Origin: Rhodobacteraceae bacterium HLUCCO07
Lineage (GTDB): Bacteria > Pseudomonadota > Alphaproteobacteria > Rhodobacterales > Rhodobacteraceae
NCBI GenBank assembly: GCA_001314705.1
Contig: LJSU01000014.1
Span: forward strand, 1-64,000
Length of the DNA: 64,000 nucleotides
Direction: 5' to 3'
How positions within the stretch are numbered: the stretch's first letter is position 1; each line of letters opens with the position of its first letter. This document shows, in pieces, positions 28,877 through 37,358 of this stretch. Both the position numbers and the translations under genes were made by a program. The notes below the pieces were generated by a model, which had not been told where the DNA came from, did no database searches, and worked only from the letters and a program-made list of their open reading frames with translations.

Positions 28877-29347
28877 ATGCAACGACGGAATTTTTTCCAA
28901 CTCGCATTGGCCGCGCCGGCGGCGATGGTGGCGGGCTTTGCCCCCGGATCGGCGCGCGCCTTCGAAGTGACGCGGACCGACCGCGAATGGCGCGAGATGC
29001 TGAGCCCGCTGGAATACAAGGTGATGCGCAAGGAAGGCACCGAACGGGCCTTTTCCTCGCCGCTCGACAAGGAATATGGCGACGGCACCTATCATTGCCG
29101 GGGCTGTGACCGGCCGCTTTATTCAAGCGAGCACAAATACGACAGCGGCACCGGCTGGCCCAGTTTCTGGCAGGCGAAAAGCGGCGCCATCGGCACCAAA
29201 CCGGACCGGACCCTTTTTGGCAGCCATACCGAATGCCACTGCGCACGTTGCGGCAGTCACCTGGGCCATATCTTCGATGACGGGCCGAAACCCACGGGCA
29301 AGCGGCATTGCATCAAAGGTGTGAGCCTGGTCTTTCGGGCTGCGTGA
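28877..29347 (+). CDS. msrB: Peptide-methionine (R)-S-oxide reductase, Tat-exported
   Basis: MsrB reduces methionine-R-sulfoxide in proteins. The 156-residue precursor starts with a Tat signal ([14 protein letters not shown], twin Arg3-Arg4), so the enzyme should act in the periplasm. The mature domain has zinc cysteines in YHCRGC (Cys74, Cys77) and CARC (Cys122, Cys125), the substrate motif GTGWPSFW, and catalytic Cys145 in [19 protein letters not shown] precedes the ATG. An inverted repeat lies upstream. Periplasmic MsrB copies usually serve oxidative-damage repair of exported proteins. Confidence 0.95.
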   Translation: MQRRNFFQLALAAPAAMVAGFAPGSARAFEVTRTDREWREMLSPLEYKVMRKEGTERAFSSPLDKEYGDGTYHCRGCDRPLYSSEHKYDSGTGWPSFWQAKSGAIGTKPDRTLFGSHTECHCARCGSHLGHIFDDGPKPTGKRHCIKGVSLVFRAA

Positions 29348-29435
29348 GAGGATGCGCCCGAAAGGTTACGAAATGTGAACGCCAACGAACGGCGCCGCGC
29401 CCGGGCGAGTAGGCGCATTGCGCGGGCCGTGATCT

Positions 29436-30062
29436 TCACTTGAAATTGCGGCTGTCCTTGACCTGTTCCCAGGCCCACATCACCTCTTGCAGCTGTTCCT
29501 CCTGCGAGCGGTCGCCACCGTTCATGTCCGGGTGCAGGACCTTGATGAGGGCCTTGTACGCCTTGCGCACCTCGGTTTTCGTGGCACTGTCCTTGACTTC
29601 GAGGATCTCGATCGCGCGGCGTTCGGTGGGCGGCAGGCGCCGGCCCGTGGACTTGCCGCGCTTGCCGGGATTCTGCGTGGCATTGGCACCAAGGACCTGG
29701 TGCGGATCCTCGATTCCGAGCCGGGCCCAGGCGCGGGCCTCGGGGTCGCGGAAGCTCCGGGTCTGACGATCCCAGACCTTGTCCTTGGTCGCCTGGGCGT
29801 TCATCTCGGCCTCGGTCGTGCCGTCGAAGAAGTTCCACTTGAGATTGTATTCGCGCACATGCTCCTTGCAGAACCAGTAGTAGTCATCGAGCACGTCCGG
29901 CGCCTTGGGCGCGCGGAACTTGCCCGGCTCGTTGCATCCTTCGTGATCGCAGATCCGGGTTGATGTCTCGGACGCACCGGACATGCCGCGCCGCCCGCGC
30001 GGATTCTTCTTCTTGGCCGACGAAACGGAAATATCGAAACCGAAGGGGTCGGGTTTTCGCAT
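29436..30062 (-). CDS. J-domain (DnaJ-like) protein
   Basis: A 208-residue protein with a C-terminal J domain (about residues 150-205) containing the HPD tripeptide at 177-179 in KVLHPDMNGGDR. The N-terminal half has a Cys cluster (Cys38, Cys43, Cys65), possibly a small metal site. It lacks the Gly/Phe and zinc-finger regions of true DnaJ. It probably stimulates Hsp70 for a special client. The gene is divergent from bolA, with cobS/cobT beyond msrB; this neighbourhood is common in Rhodobacterales. Confidence 0.9.
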   Translation of the reverse strand: MRKPDPFGFDISVSSAKKKNPRGRRGMSGASETSTRICDHEGCNEPGKFRAPKAPDVLDDYYWFCKEHVREYNLKWNFFDGTTEAEMNAQATKDKVWDRQTRSFRDPEARAWARLGIEDPHQVLGANATQNPGKRGKSTGRRLPPTERRAIEILEVKDSATKTEVRKAYKALIKVLHPDMNGGDRSQEEQLQEVMWAWEQVKDSRNFK

Positions 30063-30139
30063 GATTGAGGCACCTTTTCGACTCGGACCCGGGAGTTTAC
30101 CCTTCTGGGCGAAAACCGAAAGAGGGCAGGAGAGAAAAA

Positions 30140-30394
30140 TTGTCGAAAGAAGCGGAGATCCGTGCCGCGATCGAGGCGGCGTTCAACATAGAAGAGCTGG
30201 AAATCGTTAATCAATCTTCGCTTCACGCGGGCCATGCGGGCGATGACGGCTCGGGCGAGAGCCATTTTGCGCTACGTCTGCGTGCCGCCGAACTGGCCGG
30301 GCTGGACCGGGTCGCGCGTCACCGGGCGGTGCATCATGCGCTCGGGCCGGACCTCGTGGCCTCGATCCATGCGCTTTCGCTGGACCTGGGATAG
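30140..30394 (+). CDS. bolA: BolA family protein
   Basis: An 84-residue BolA-like protein, from a family that works with monothiol glutaredoxins in iron-sulfur cluster and iron regulation. Seen: EELEIVNQSSLHAGH with the invariant His region, ESHFALRL, and the C-terminal RVARHRAVHHALGPDL helix. I chose a TTG start at 30140 because AGGAGAG sits just upstream and the product then begins at the usual place; the upstream frame lacks family content. It is divergent from the J-domain gene. Confidence 0.9.
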   Translation: MSKEAEIRAAIEAAFNIEELEIVNQSSLHAGHAGDDGSGESHFALRLRAAELAGLDRVARHRAVHHALGPDLVASIHALSLDLG

Positions 30395-30397
30395 GGG

Positions 30398-30796
30398 TCA
30401 GCTGCGTTCGGTGTCGCCGGAGGGGGCGTCGGGCGCGGTGTCGCTGTCGTCGGGTGCCGGGCTGGTGATGTCGTCGTCGGGATCGTCGTCGGGCGGTTCG
30501 GTCGTGTCTGCCGATTCTGGCGCCTCGGCGTGAACGCTTTCTTGCGCTTGCGTGCGCTGGGTGTCGTGCGGGCGGCGAAACACCAGCAGGTCGCGAAAGA
30601 CGGTCTGCGTGGAGGTCAGGCCCTGGCGTTCGTCCACGGGCAGGGTTTCGACGCGCTGAAACTCCCAGCCATCCGCGGCGTGCTCGTTTATAACTTCTTG
30701 CAATACATGGGCAAACCGGGCTTCCGGGGTCTTGAGGCGCCGGATCTTGCGCGCCTTGCGCGGGGCCGGGACGACCTTGTAATCGTAACCTGTCAT
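30398..30796 (-). CDS. DUF4177 family protein
   Basis: A 132-residue protein. Residues 1-75 match the DUF4177 pattern: YDYKVVPAPRK, LQEVINEHAADGWEFQRVETLP and a final LLVFRRP strand. The C-terminal 50 residues are acidic, Pro/Asp/Ser-rich and probably disordered. The stop lies three bases from the convergent bolA stop. Function unknown. Confidence 0.8.
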   Translation of the reverse strand: MTGYDYKVVPAPRKARKIRRLKTPEARFAHVLQEVINEHAADGWEFQRVETLPVDERQGLTSTQTVFRDLLVFRRPHDTQRTQAQESVHAEAPESADTTEPPDDDPDDDITSPAPDDSDTAPDAPSGDTERS

Positions 30797-30806
30797 CGGG
30801 TGCTGT

Positions 30807-30886
30807 CCATGGTGTCGCGTCCGCCTTTCCTAGCAGGCCGGCGCAGGGGATTCCAGCGCGGGTTACTCCATGGTGTCACGACCGCC
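30807..30886. repeat. Pair of 19-base direct repeats
   Basis: CCATGGTGTCGCGTCCGCC (30807-30825) and CCATGGTGTCACGACCGCC (30868-30886) match at 17 of 19 positions and start 61 bases apart, upstream of the DUF4177 gene. They could be duplicated regulator sites or a small tandem duplication. Confidence 0.6.
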
Positions 30887-31012
30887 CCGCCGGGTTAACA
30901 CGAATCTTCGGCGAGGAATCGGGGGGTGACATCCGTGCACCGACCGGCTGCCCGCCGGCTGCCGGGTCGTGCTCTGCGAATGGTCGGGGCCAGGGGTAAA
31001 CCCGGCGCGCGG

Positions 31013-31492
31013 TCACTTGCGGCGAATGCCGATGGCGCGGCCGACGGAGGCGGGACGCGGCAGGTCGCGGTGGCGGGCCATGAGCGCACCGACATTGGCC
31101 AGGATGTCGGGTGGCATCGGGGCGACGCGGGGGCCGGACGTATCGATATGCAGGGTCAGACCTTCGGCGCTGGCCGAGACCCAGCCGTCCGAGTGGATGA
31201 GTTCCTGGTAGAAATGGAACCGCTTTTCGTCATGGTCGAGCAGTTGGAAACTCGCGCGCACCATGTCGCCCTCGTGAATCTCGCGCAGGTAACGGACATG
31301 GGATTCGGCGGCATAGGTGGTGAAGCCCCGTTCGGTCCGGTATTCGGGGCCGAATCCCAGCTCTTCCCAGATCTGGTCGACGCCCCGGTCGAAGAGCACG
31401 TGGTAGAAGGCGAGGTTGAGATGGCCGTTATAGTCGATCCAGTCCGGTTCGACCCGCATCGGCGTCGAGATGAAGGGGGTGTTTTCGGTCAT
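31013..31492 (-). CDS. Hotdog-fold acyl-CoA thioesterase
   Basis: A 159-residue thioesterase of the 4HBT hotdog family. The motif DWIDYNGHLNLAFYHVLFDRG carries the catalytic Asp/Asn region, and the second half RYLREIHEGDMVRASFQLL is typical. Related proteins include carnitinyl- or betainyl-CoA thioesterases of proteobacteria, but the substrate is unproven. The start MTENTPFI at 31492 lies five bases past the HemJ-like stop, so the genes are co-transcribed. Confidence 0.85.
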   Translation of the reverse strand: MTENTPFISTPMRVEPDWIDYNGHLNLAFYHVLFDRGVDQIWEELGFGPEYRTERGFTTYAAESHVRYLREIHEGDMVRASFQLLDHDEKRFHFYQELIHSDGWVSASAEGLTLHIDTSGPRVAPMPPDILANVGALMARHRDLPRPASVGRAIGIRRK

Positions 31493-31497
31493 GTGTC

Positions 31498-31929
31498 TCA
31501 GAACGGTTTGACCACCACGACCCAGAGAATGGCGATGGTGGCGATGACGGAGATTTCGTTGAAGATGCGCAGGAAGAAGTCGCTTTCGCGAAATTCGCCG
31601 CGCCGGGCGCGAATCACGAGGCGCCCGGTCCAGGCGTAATGCACGGCCAGAAGGGCCACGAGCGCGGTCTTGAGATGGGTCCAGGGGGCGAAACCCCAGA
31701 CCGACCAGGCCAGCCATAGCCCGGTGATCACGCCGATCACCGCCAGCCCTGCGGAGAAGCGGTAAAGCCGCACGGTCAGATCGCCGGTCGGGCCGAATTC
31801 GCCCAGCCTCGCGTACTCACGCTTCCAGTAGATCAGCGCACGCGGCACGGCAAAGACGGATGTCATCCAGCCCATGACGCAAAGCAGGTGTATGATCTTG
31901 ACCCAGTCCATGCGCGATGGATGGCCCAT
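31498..31929 (-). CDS. HemJ-like (CopD/UPF0093) membrane protein
   Basis: A small protein of 137-143 residues with four predicted membrane helices. MDWVKIIHLLCVMGWM (conserved helix-1 His), the HLKTALVALLAVHY segment and the ending FNEISVIATIA...VVVVKPF follow the HemJ family, the haem-dependent protoporphyrinogen IX oxidase of many alphaproteobacteria. Start may be 31929 or, closer to the family norm, the ATG at 31911; neither has a strong ribosome box. It could be the sole HemJ or a paralogue of unknown role, since the helix-2 region is divergent. Confidence 0.75.
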   Translation of the reverse strand: MGHPSRMDWVKIIHLLCVMGWMTSVFAVPRALIYWKREYARLGEFGPTGDLTVRLYRFSAGLAVIGVITGLWLAWSVWGFAPWTHLKTALVALLAVHYAWTGRLVIRARRGEFRESDFFLRIFNEISVIATIAILWVVVVKPF

Positions 31930-32000
31930 TGCGCCGCCGGGTGCAAGAGTGCAGCCGCGCCTTGCCGCGTCATCCTGCGCGCGGCCCGGGATGCCGGATG

Positions 32001-32033
32001 CCTCCGGCGGGGATATTTGGGGCCAAATGAAGG
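32001..32033 (+). repeat. Dispersed intergenic repeat, copy B
   Basis: CCTCCGGCGG then GGATATTTGGGGCCAAATGA. It shares the GGATATTT..GGCCAAATGAA core with copy A and the CCTCCGGCGG lead with copy D. Confidence 0.65.
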
Positions 32034-32170
32034 AACGGGGACAGATAAGGAAACGGAATCTTAACCTTGCCCTGTCAGCTTGGCTTTACGGTACAGGCGG
32101 GGACGCCGATGACCGTGCCAAGTGAAGGCCCCTCGCTACATGGCGGGGGGCTGACTTTTGCGCGGCCATG

Positions 32171-32193
32171 TCTTCATTTGGCGTCAAATATCC
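32171..32193 (-). repeat. Dispersed intergenic repeat, copy C
   Basis: On the reverse strand this reads GGATATTTGACGCCAAATGA followed by AGA. It faces copy B across about 140 bases and is bordered by a GGGGGT..ACCCCC hairpin, like the hairpins next to copy A. Confidence 0.6.
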
Positions 32194-32244
32194 TGGGGGT
32201 CTGGGGGTGAAACCCCCAGCGGCTGGGCAAGTGCCGCCGTCCGG

Positions 32245-33756
32245 TCAGAGCCCGAGCCGGTCCTGCACCAGCGCGTTCACCGCCTTGGGGTTGGCCTTGC
32301 CGCCGGTGGCCTTCATCACCTGGCCCACGAACCAGCCGGCGAGTTTCGGGTTCACCTTGGCCTTTTCGACCTGCGCGGGGTTGGCGGCGATGATCTCGTC
32401 GAGCGCGGCCTCGATCGCGCCGGTGTCGGTGACCTGCTTCATGCCGCGCTCTTCGACGATCTGCGCCGGGTCGCCCCCTTCGGTATAGACGATCTCGAAG
32501 AGGTCCTTGGCGATCTTGCCCGAGATCACGTCCGCGGCGATCAGGTCGATGATCCCGCCAAGCTGCGCGGGGCTGACCGGGCTTTGGGTGATGTCGTGAT
32601 CCTCTTTCTTGAGGCGGCCGAAGAGTTCGTTGATGATCCAGTTGGCGGCGAGCTTGCCATCGCGGCCCCTGGCCACCTCTTCGAAGAAGCCGGCGGCATC
32701 GGTTTCGGCGGTCAGCACGCTCGCGTCATATTCGGTGAGGCCGTAATCGGCCATGAACCGCGCCTTCTTCTCGTCGGGCAGTTCGGGCAGGTTTGCCGCG
32801 ATCTCGTCGACCCAGGACTGCTCGATTTCGAGCGGCAGCAGGTCGGGGCAGGGGAAATAGCGATAGTCATGCGCCTCTTCCTTGGAGCGCATCGAGCGGG
32901 TTTCGCCCTTCTCGGGATCGTAGAGGCGGGTTTCCTGCACCACCTCGCCGCCTTCCTCGATGATGCGGATCTGGCGGCGGGCCTCGAAGTCGATGGCTTG
33001 CTGGATGAAGCGCATGGAGTTCATGTTCTTGATCTCGCAGCGGGTGCCGAGATGCGAGAAATCCTGGGTCTCCTGGTATTTCTCGTACTGGCCCGGGCGG
33101 CAGACCGAGACGTTGACGTCGGCGCGCAGGTTGCCGTTCTGCATGTTGCCGTCGCAGGTGCCGAGATAGCGCAGGATCTGGCGCAGTTTCACCACATAGG
33201 CGGCGGCCTCTTCGGGGCCGCGGATGTCGGGGCGCGAGACGATCTCCATGAGCGCGACGCCGGTGCGGTTGAGATCGACGAAGGACATGGTCGGGTCCAT
33301 GTCGTGGATGCTTTTGCCCGCGTCCTGTTCGATATGGATGCGCTCGATGCGCACCTTTCGCGCGATGCCGGGGGCCATGTCGACGAGAATCTCGCCCTCG
33401 CCCACGATCGGCTCGTAAAGCTGGGAAATCTGGTAGCCCTGCGGCAGGTCGGGGTAGAAATAGTTCTTGCGGTCGAAGGCCGATTTGAGGTGGATCTTCG
33501 CCTTGAGGCCAAGCCCGGTGCGCACCGCCTGTTCGACGCAGAATTCGTTGATCACCGGCAACATGCCGGGCATGGCCGCATCGACGAAGGCGACGTTGGA
33601 ATTGGGCTCGGCGCCGAACTGGGTGGAGGCGCCCGAGAAGAGCTTGGCCCTTGACGCCACCTGTGCGTGCACCTCCATCCCGATCACCAGTTCCCAATCG
33701 TGTTTCGCGCCCGCGATCACTTTGGGCTTGGGGGGTTCATGGGTGAGATCGAGCAT
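32245..33756 (-). CDS. gatB: Asp-tRNA(Asn)/Glu-tRNA(Gln) amidotransferase subunit B
   Basis: GatB is the kinase/tRNA-binding subunit of the GatCAB complex that amidates misacylated Glu-tRNA(Gln) and Asp-tRNA(Asn). The 503-residue protein has [41 protein letters not shown] and the C-terminal YqeY-like tail [13 protein letters not shown]. The ATG at 33756 has GGAG upstream; the longer frame is shadow. gatA and gatC are not adjacent. Confidence 0.97.
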   Translation of the reverse strand: MLDLTHEPPKPKVIAGAKHDWELVIGMEVHAQVASRAKLFSGASTQFGAEPNSNVAFVDAAMPGMLPVINEFCVEQAVRTGLGLKAKIHLKSAFDRKNYFYPDLPQGYQISQLYEPIVGEGEILVDMAPGIARKVRIERIHIEQDAGKSIHDMDPTMSFVDLNRTGVALMEIVSRPDIRGPEEAAAYVVKLRQILRYLGTCDGNMQNGNLRADVNVSVCRPGQYEKYQETQDFSHLGTRCEIKNMNSMRFIQQAIDFEARRQIRIIEEGGEVVQETRLYDPEKGETRSMRSKEEAHDYRYFPCPDLLPLEIEQSWVDEIAANLPELPDEKKARFMADYGLTEYDASVLTAETDAAGFFEEVARGRDGKLAANWIINELFGRLKKEDHDITQSPVSPAQLGGIIDLIAADVISGKIAKDLFEIVYTEGGDPAQIVEERGMKQVTDTGAIEAALDEIIAANPAQVEKAKVNPKLAGWFVGQVMKATGGKANPKAVNALVQDRLGL

Positions 33757-33914
33757 CGGTCCGGCTCCTTGCTGGCAATGGCTGTCTTCTAGGGCAGGGG
33801 CGGGGTCTGGGCAAGGGGGCGCAGGGGTCCGCGCCGCGGCCAGGTCAGGATTCCCTGACTGTCGCGGGCGCGGGGAGATGTGATGCAATCGACCCATATC
33901 GGGAGGATTTCCGC

Positions 33915-34091
33915 ATGGCATTTCATCACAAGATCATTTTCGCGGCGCTGGCGATCACGGCGGTTGGCGCAGGGGCCGGAATCATCACGGCCGAAGAGTC
34001 CGCCCCGGTGCTGACCGACCCGGGCTGGTGGCTGGCCCAGGGCGAGGCGCTGATCGGGGTGGACCGGAACGGCTGGTGCCGGTGCATGTAA
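33915..34091 (+). CDS. Small exported or membrane protein, 58 residues
   Basis: An ATG at 33915 with GGGAGGA just upstream opens a 58-codon frame ending in TAA at 34091. The product begins [20 protein letters not shown], a hydrophobic segment that could be a signal peptide or single membrane helix. It ends with an Asp-Pro-Gly-Trp-Trp region and a terminal NGWCRCM with two Cys. I recognise no family. The good ribosome site and amphipathic layout argue that it is a real gene, oriented away from gatB and convergent with the unknown gene ending at 34114. Confidence 0.6.
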   Translation: MAFHHKIIFAALAITAVGAGAGIITAEESAPVLTDPGWWLAQGEALIGVDRNGWCRCM

Positions 34092-34113
34092 GGCGCCAAG
34101 CCCCGCGCGGCGT

Positions 34114-35403
34114 CTATTGCGGCGGGTAGAGCCGCAACCCGTGGCGTGAAAAGGCGACCGTGGTTCCGGCCAGCAATTCGTCGGCGAAATGGCGCGCGAT
34201 GGTCATGCGCGCGGTCATCGTGCCGCGGCGCAGAAGCGCCGAGCGCATCGGCAGTTGGGCGCTACGCGCGTCGGAAAGGCCCGGGCCGATGCTGGCCTCG
34301 GCCCAGACAAGCGGGTGCAGTTCGAACAGGTATTCGGCAAGGATCCAGTCGAGCGCCGCATGGATCGCGAGGCGGGTTTCGCGCAACGGGGGCGGAGCGT
34401 CCGACGGGGTCCGGTTCGGGTCCATCGTGATCGCCGCATATGCCGCGAGCATGTTGGCGATGTGCTGATCGGGGCGGTTGGCGAGGATGTCGCGCATCCC
34501 GTCGAGAAAGAAATCGAGATCGAGGGCGCGCGCGGCACCCGGATCGACCGCGAGCGCGTCCATGTAGACCCAGGCATAGGCGCCGTTGCCCCAGATCGTG
34601 CCGCTGCGCGCGGCTGTGCGCCGCGCCTCGAGTTCGAGCGCATCGTAGGAACCGAACCAGCGCGGCAGGAGGTGATTGCCAAGGGCGCGCATCGGGCGGG
34701 GATTGCCGGGGTTGAGGTCGATCAGGCGTTCGTAATCATCGGCAAGGCGCTTTCCCGGGTCGGGATCGCCGCTCAGCAGGGTGCAACGTGCCGCGGCCAG
34801 CAGCGGCGACTCGGGCTGCTGGTCGAAGAACGGTTCGAGAATCCGCGCCGCACGCTCGAAATGCGTCGCGAAGAGCTGTTGATTGCGGTCGGGGATTTCA
34901 TGCGGCCAGCCGGTGCCGCGCCAGGCCCAGCCGATATCGGCATGGGCGAGGGCCACCGTCGCGGCGACCGCGTGATCCCGGGGAAACTCGGCCAGCATCT
35001 GTTCGAGCGCCTCGATTCCCGCGACCGACGGGTTGGCGCCGTCGGCCAGCGCCTCTTCGGTGGCGTGGACCACATCGGCGCGGGCGCCATAGCTGAGCAA
35101 CTCGGCATGGGGCATGGCGCAGGGCGTGGCATCGCGCGCGGCATCGGCGGCGCGGATTTCATCGGACAGATCCTCCCAGCGTTCCTGGCGGGCCAGGAAT
35201 TGTCCGCGGTCCTGCATCGCGGCGCGGGCACGCTCTTCGTTCGGGGTATCGGCGGCAGGCAGGATAAGCTGTCGTTCAAGCCGGTCGGCCAGTGCGCGGT
35301 CGCGTGCCTTGGTGTTGCTGGCCGCAAGACGGCGCAACGGTGTCGGGCGCAGGCCGTTCAACGCGCGTGTCAATGTGACGGAGAATCCCGCAGCTCGTTT
35401 CAT
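34114..35403 (-). CDS. Uncharacterised protein, 429 residues
   Basis: No family recognised. The protein is cytosolic-looking (no signal peptide or membrane segment), mostly alpha-helical with TPR-like stretches (for example GIEALEQMLAEFPRDHAVAA and YERLIDLNPGNPRPMRALG), and rich in Ala, Arg and Trp. The ATG at 35403 follows GGGAGGGGAC, a strong ribosome site; the frame continues 66 codons upstream without one. The N terminus MKRAAGFSVTLTRALNGL is basic and could be weakly membrane-associating. A transglycosylase gene is divergent from it. Confidence 0.75.
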   Translation of the reverse strand: MKRAAGFSVTLTRALNGLRPTPLRRLAASNTKARDRALADRLERQLILPAADTPNEERARAAMQDRGQFLARQERWEDLSDEIRAADAARDATPCAMPHAELLSYGARADVVHATEEALADGANPSVAGIEALEQMLAEFPRDHAVAATVALAHADIGWAWRGTGWPHEIPDRNQQLFATHFERAARILEPFFDQQPESPLLAAARCTLLSGDPDPGKRLADDYERLIDLNPGNPRPMRALGNHLLPRWFGSYDALELEARRTAARSGTIWGNGAYAWVYMDALAVDPGAARALDLDFFLDGMRDILANRPDQHIANMLAAYAAITMDPNRTPSDAPPPLRETRLAIHAALDWILAEYLFELHPLVWAEASIGPGLSDARSAQLPMRSALLRRGTMTARMTIARHFADELLAGTTVAFSRHGLRLYPPQ

Positions 35404-35659
35404 GTCCCCTCCCGGTGATTGATCTGAAGCCAACATCGTGCCGCTTTCGGGCCGAATCCGGGCAGAGGCGCGGTGTTTTGCGGGAAATGCGGCGGCAAAT
35501 TGCCGGGCGATTTCCGGGGCGGGAACAATGCCCGTTTTCCGCATCGCATTGTCGATGTCCGCCGGCGAAGCGCCGCCCATTGCGCCTGCCGCGGTCGCCA
35601 CGCGGCTTGCCCCTTGCGGCGATATGGGGTTTCATCGGCTCATGATCCGGGGGACCGAA

Positions 35660-36436
35660 ATGGCACGGCGTGTCGCGCTGGCCGCACTGGCCTGTGCGGG
35701 CCTGGCCGGGCAGGGTTGGGCCGAAGCCCCGTCGCCGCACGACCCGCTGGCGGCTGCAAAGCGGATCGACCGGGATCTTCAGCTGACGGCGATGGATGGA
35801 GAGACGGCCACGGCCCCCGCGGATGATCCCGTGCAGGTCCGCCCGCGGTTGCGCCCCGCGGCGGTGCCCCATGCGCGCTGGTCACACCGGGCCGAGGCGC
35901 CGCTCTGGACCCGGGCGGCCCTGTCGGCGCTGGGCGATCATGCCGCGCCGCTGGTCAGGATGGTGCCCGATGATATCGAGACATGGTGCCCGGCCTATCC
36001 GCAGGCCGACGCGCGGACGCGGGCGGCGTTCTGGGTGGGGTTCGTTTCGGCGCTGACCCGGCATGAAAGCACCTATCGGCCCGACGCGGTGGGCGGCGGC
36101 GGGCGCTGGTATGGACTCATGCAGATCCTGCCGGCGACGGCGCGCGGCTATGGCTGTCGGGCGCGCAGCGGTGCGGCGTTGAAGAACGGGGCCGACAACC
36201 TGAGCTGTGCACTGCGGATCATGGCGCGAACCGTGCCGCGCGACGGGGTGATCCATGGCCATTCGGAGCGATCGGGACGCGCGTGGCGCGGGGTTTCGGC
36301 GGATTGGGGGCCGATGCGCTCGGGTGCCAAGCGGGCGGACATCGCGTCATGGCTGCGCGCGCAGAGCTATTGCCAGCCCCTTTCACATCTGCGGCCGAAG
36401 CCGCGCCCCGAGGGGTTGGCTGCCCCGGTGGAGTGA
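35660..36436 (+). CDS. Exported lytic transglycosylase (SLT domain)
   Basis: The 258-residue precursor has a signal peptide (MARRVALAALACAGLAGQGWA) and a C-terminal soluble-lytic-transglycosylase domain. The catalytic Glu is Glu136 in ALTRHESTYRP, followed by YGLMQILPATARGYGC. Two Cys pairs may form disulfides. Start choice: the ATG at 35660 has GGGGGA at correct spacing, while the ATG at 35642 would lengthen the signal. It cleaves peptidoglycan glycan strands in the periplasm. Confidence 0.88.
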   Translation: MARRVALAALACAGLAGQGWAEAPSPHDPLAAAKRIDRDLQLTAMDGETATAPADDPVQVRPRLRPAAVPHARWSHRAEAPLWTRAALSALGDHAAPLVRMVPDDIETWCPAYPQADARTRAAFWVGFVSALTRHESTYRPDAVGGGGRWYGLMQILPATARGYGCRARSGAALKNGADNLSCALRIMARTVPRDGVIHGHSERSGRAWRGVSADWGPMRSGAKRADIASWLRAQSYCQPLSHLRPKPRPEGLAAPVE

Positions 36437-36472
36437 GAACCGGGTGCGGCGCGAATGGCGCTGGATGCGAAT

Positions 36473-37348
36473 TCAGAGCATCATGCGCCGGGGCTCCGCG
36501 ATGAACCGGGCGTAGCGGGCCAGGAACCGTGCTGCGTCGGCGCCGTTGATCACGCGGTGATCATAGGACAGGTCAAGCGGCACCATCGGCACCGGGCGCG
36601 GGCTGTCGCCCTCCCACACGGTGACTGTCTCGGTCCGGGTGATGCCGAGAATCGCGAGCTCGGGCGGGTTGACGATGGGGGTGAAGGCCGTGCCGCCGAT
36701 GCCGCCCAGGTTGCTGATCGTCATCGAGGCGCCACCCATCTCGTCCGGGGCGATCTTGCGCGCCTGCGCGCGATCGGCAAGCTCGGCGATTTCGGCGGAC
36801 AGGTCCCACAGCCCCTTGCGGTCGGCATCGCGGATGACCGGCACCATCAGCCCATGGGGCGTGTCCACGGCGATGCCGACATGGACATAATCCTTCAGGA
36901 TCAGGGTTTTCCCGTCCGGTGAAAGGGATGCGTTGAACCGGGGGTCGGCGCGCAGGCAGCGCGCCAGGGCCATCACATGGAAGGCCAGCGCCGTCAGCTT
37001 GATCCCGCGCGCCCGGGCCTCGGATCGCCATGCCGTGCGCAAGCCTTCGATCACGGTGAGATCGGCGCGGTCGTGATGCGTGACCTGCGGGATCAGCGCG
37101 TTGGCGGCGCCGAGATTGCGCGCGGCCACCTGGGCGAACCTGCTCATGGGTTCCTCGTGGACCGGGCCATGGGCCGCGTGATCCACGTCCCACAAACCGG
37201 TGTCGCCGGCCGCCGCGGGGGCAGCGGAGGCGTGCAGATCTTCCGGCCCCAACGTGGTGCGCCCCAATTCCTGCGCGCGGGCATCGAGATCGACGCCCTG
37301 TTCCAGCGCCATGCGCCGCGTGCTGGGGCTTGCGATGATGTCCGACAT
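36473..37348 (-). CDS. Stand-alone E2 acyltransferase (no lipoyl domain)
   Basis: A 291-residue 2-oxo-acid dehydrogenase E2-type protein. It begins with a peripheral-subunit-binding region (ASPSTRRMALEQGVDLDARA) and continues with the catalytic acyltransferase domain, ending in SYDHRVINGADAARFL with the active-site His. The Asn in HRVING replaces the common Asp, as in Azotobacter-type E2p, and need not impair activity. There is no lipoyl domain: that function is on a separate protein encoded two genes upstream. It is the last gene of the module-1 operon, 10 bases after the aldehyde dehydrogenase stop. Confidence 0.88.
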   Translation of the reverse strand: MSDIIASPSTRRMALEQGVDLDARAQELGRTTLGPEDLHASAAPAAAGDTGLWDVDHAAHGPVHEEPMSRFAQVAARNLGAANALIPQVTHHDRADLTVIEGLRTAWRSEARARGIKLTALAFHVMALARCLRADPRFNASLSPDGKTLILKDYVHVGIAVDTPHGLMVPVIRDADRKGLWDLSAEIAELADRAQARKIAPDEMGGASMTISNLGGIGGTAFTPIVNPPELAILGITRTETVTVWEGDSPRPVPMVPLDLSYDHRVINGADAARFLARYARFIAEPRRMML

Positions 37349-37358
37349 GATGCCCCCT

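Larger units (their letters stand above)
31930..32244. other. Gene-free spacer with repeat copies and hairpins
   Basis: These 315 bases between the HemJ-like gene and the gatB stop hold two copies of the dispersed repeat (see entries). They also hold a hairpin with an imperfect stem of about 10 bp near 32126-32151 (CCCCTCGC / GCGGGGGG) followed by CTGACTTTT, and a hairpin CTGGGGGT / ACCCCCAG near 32200-32219. A 32-codon frame from 32027 begins inside the repeat and I do not consider it a gene. Confidence 0.5.

Noticed and set aside
31874..32125. An 83-codon forward frame with a 32-codon ATG version from 32027
   Set aside because: Most of it runs through the dispersed repeat and there is no ribosome site tied to a recognisable protein.
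32158..33654. A 498-codon forward open frame opposite gatB
   Set aside because: gatB is unambiguous on the other strand; the frame is a mirror of its codons.
36473..37348. Inactive E2 because HxxxDG reads HRVING
   Set aside because: Azotobacter-type pyruvate dehydrogenase E2 also has Asn at this position, so the site is probably active.
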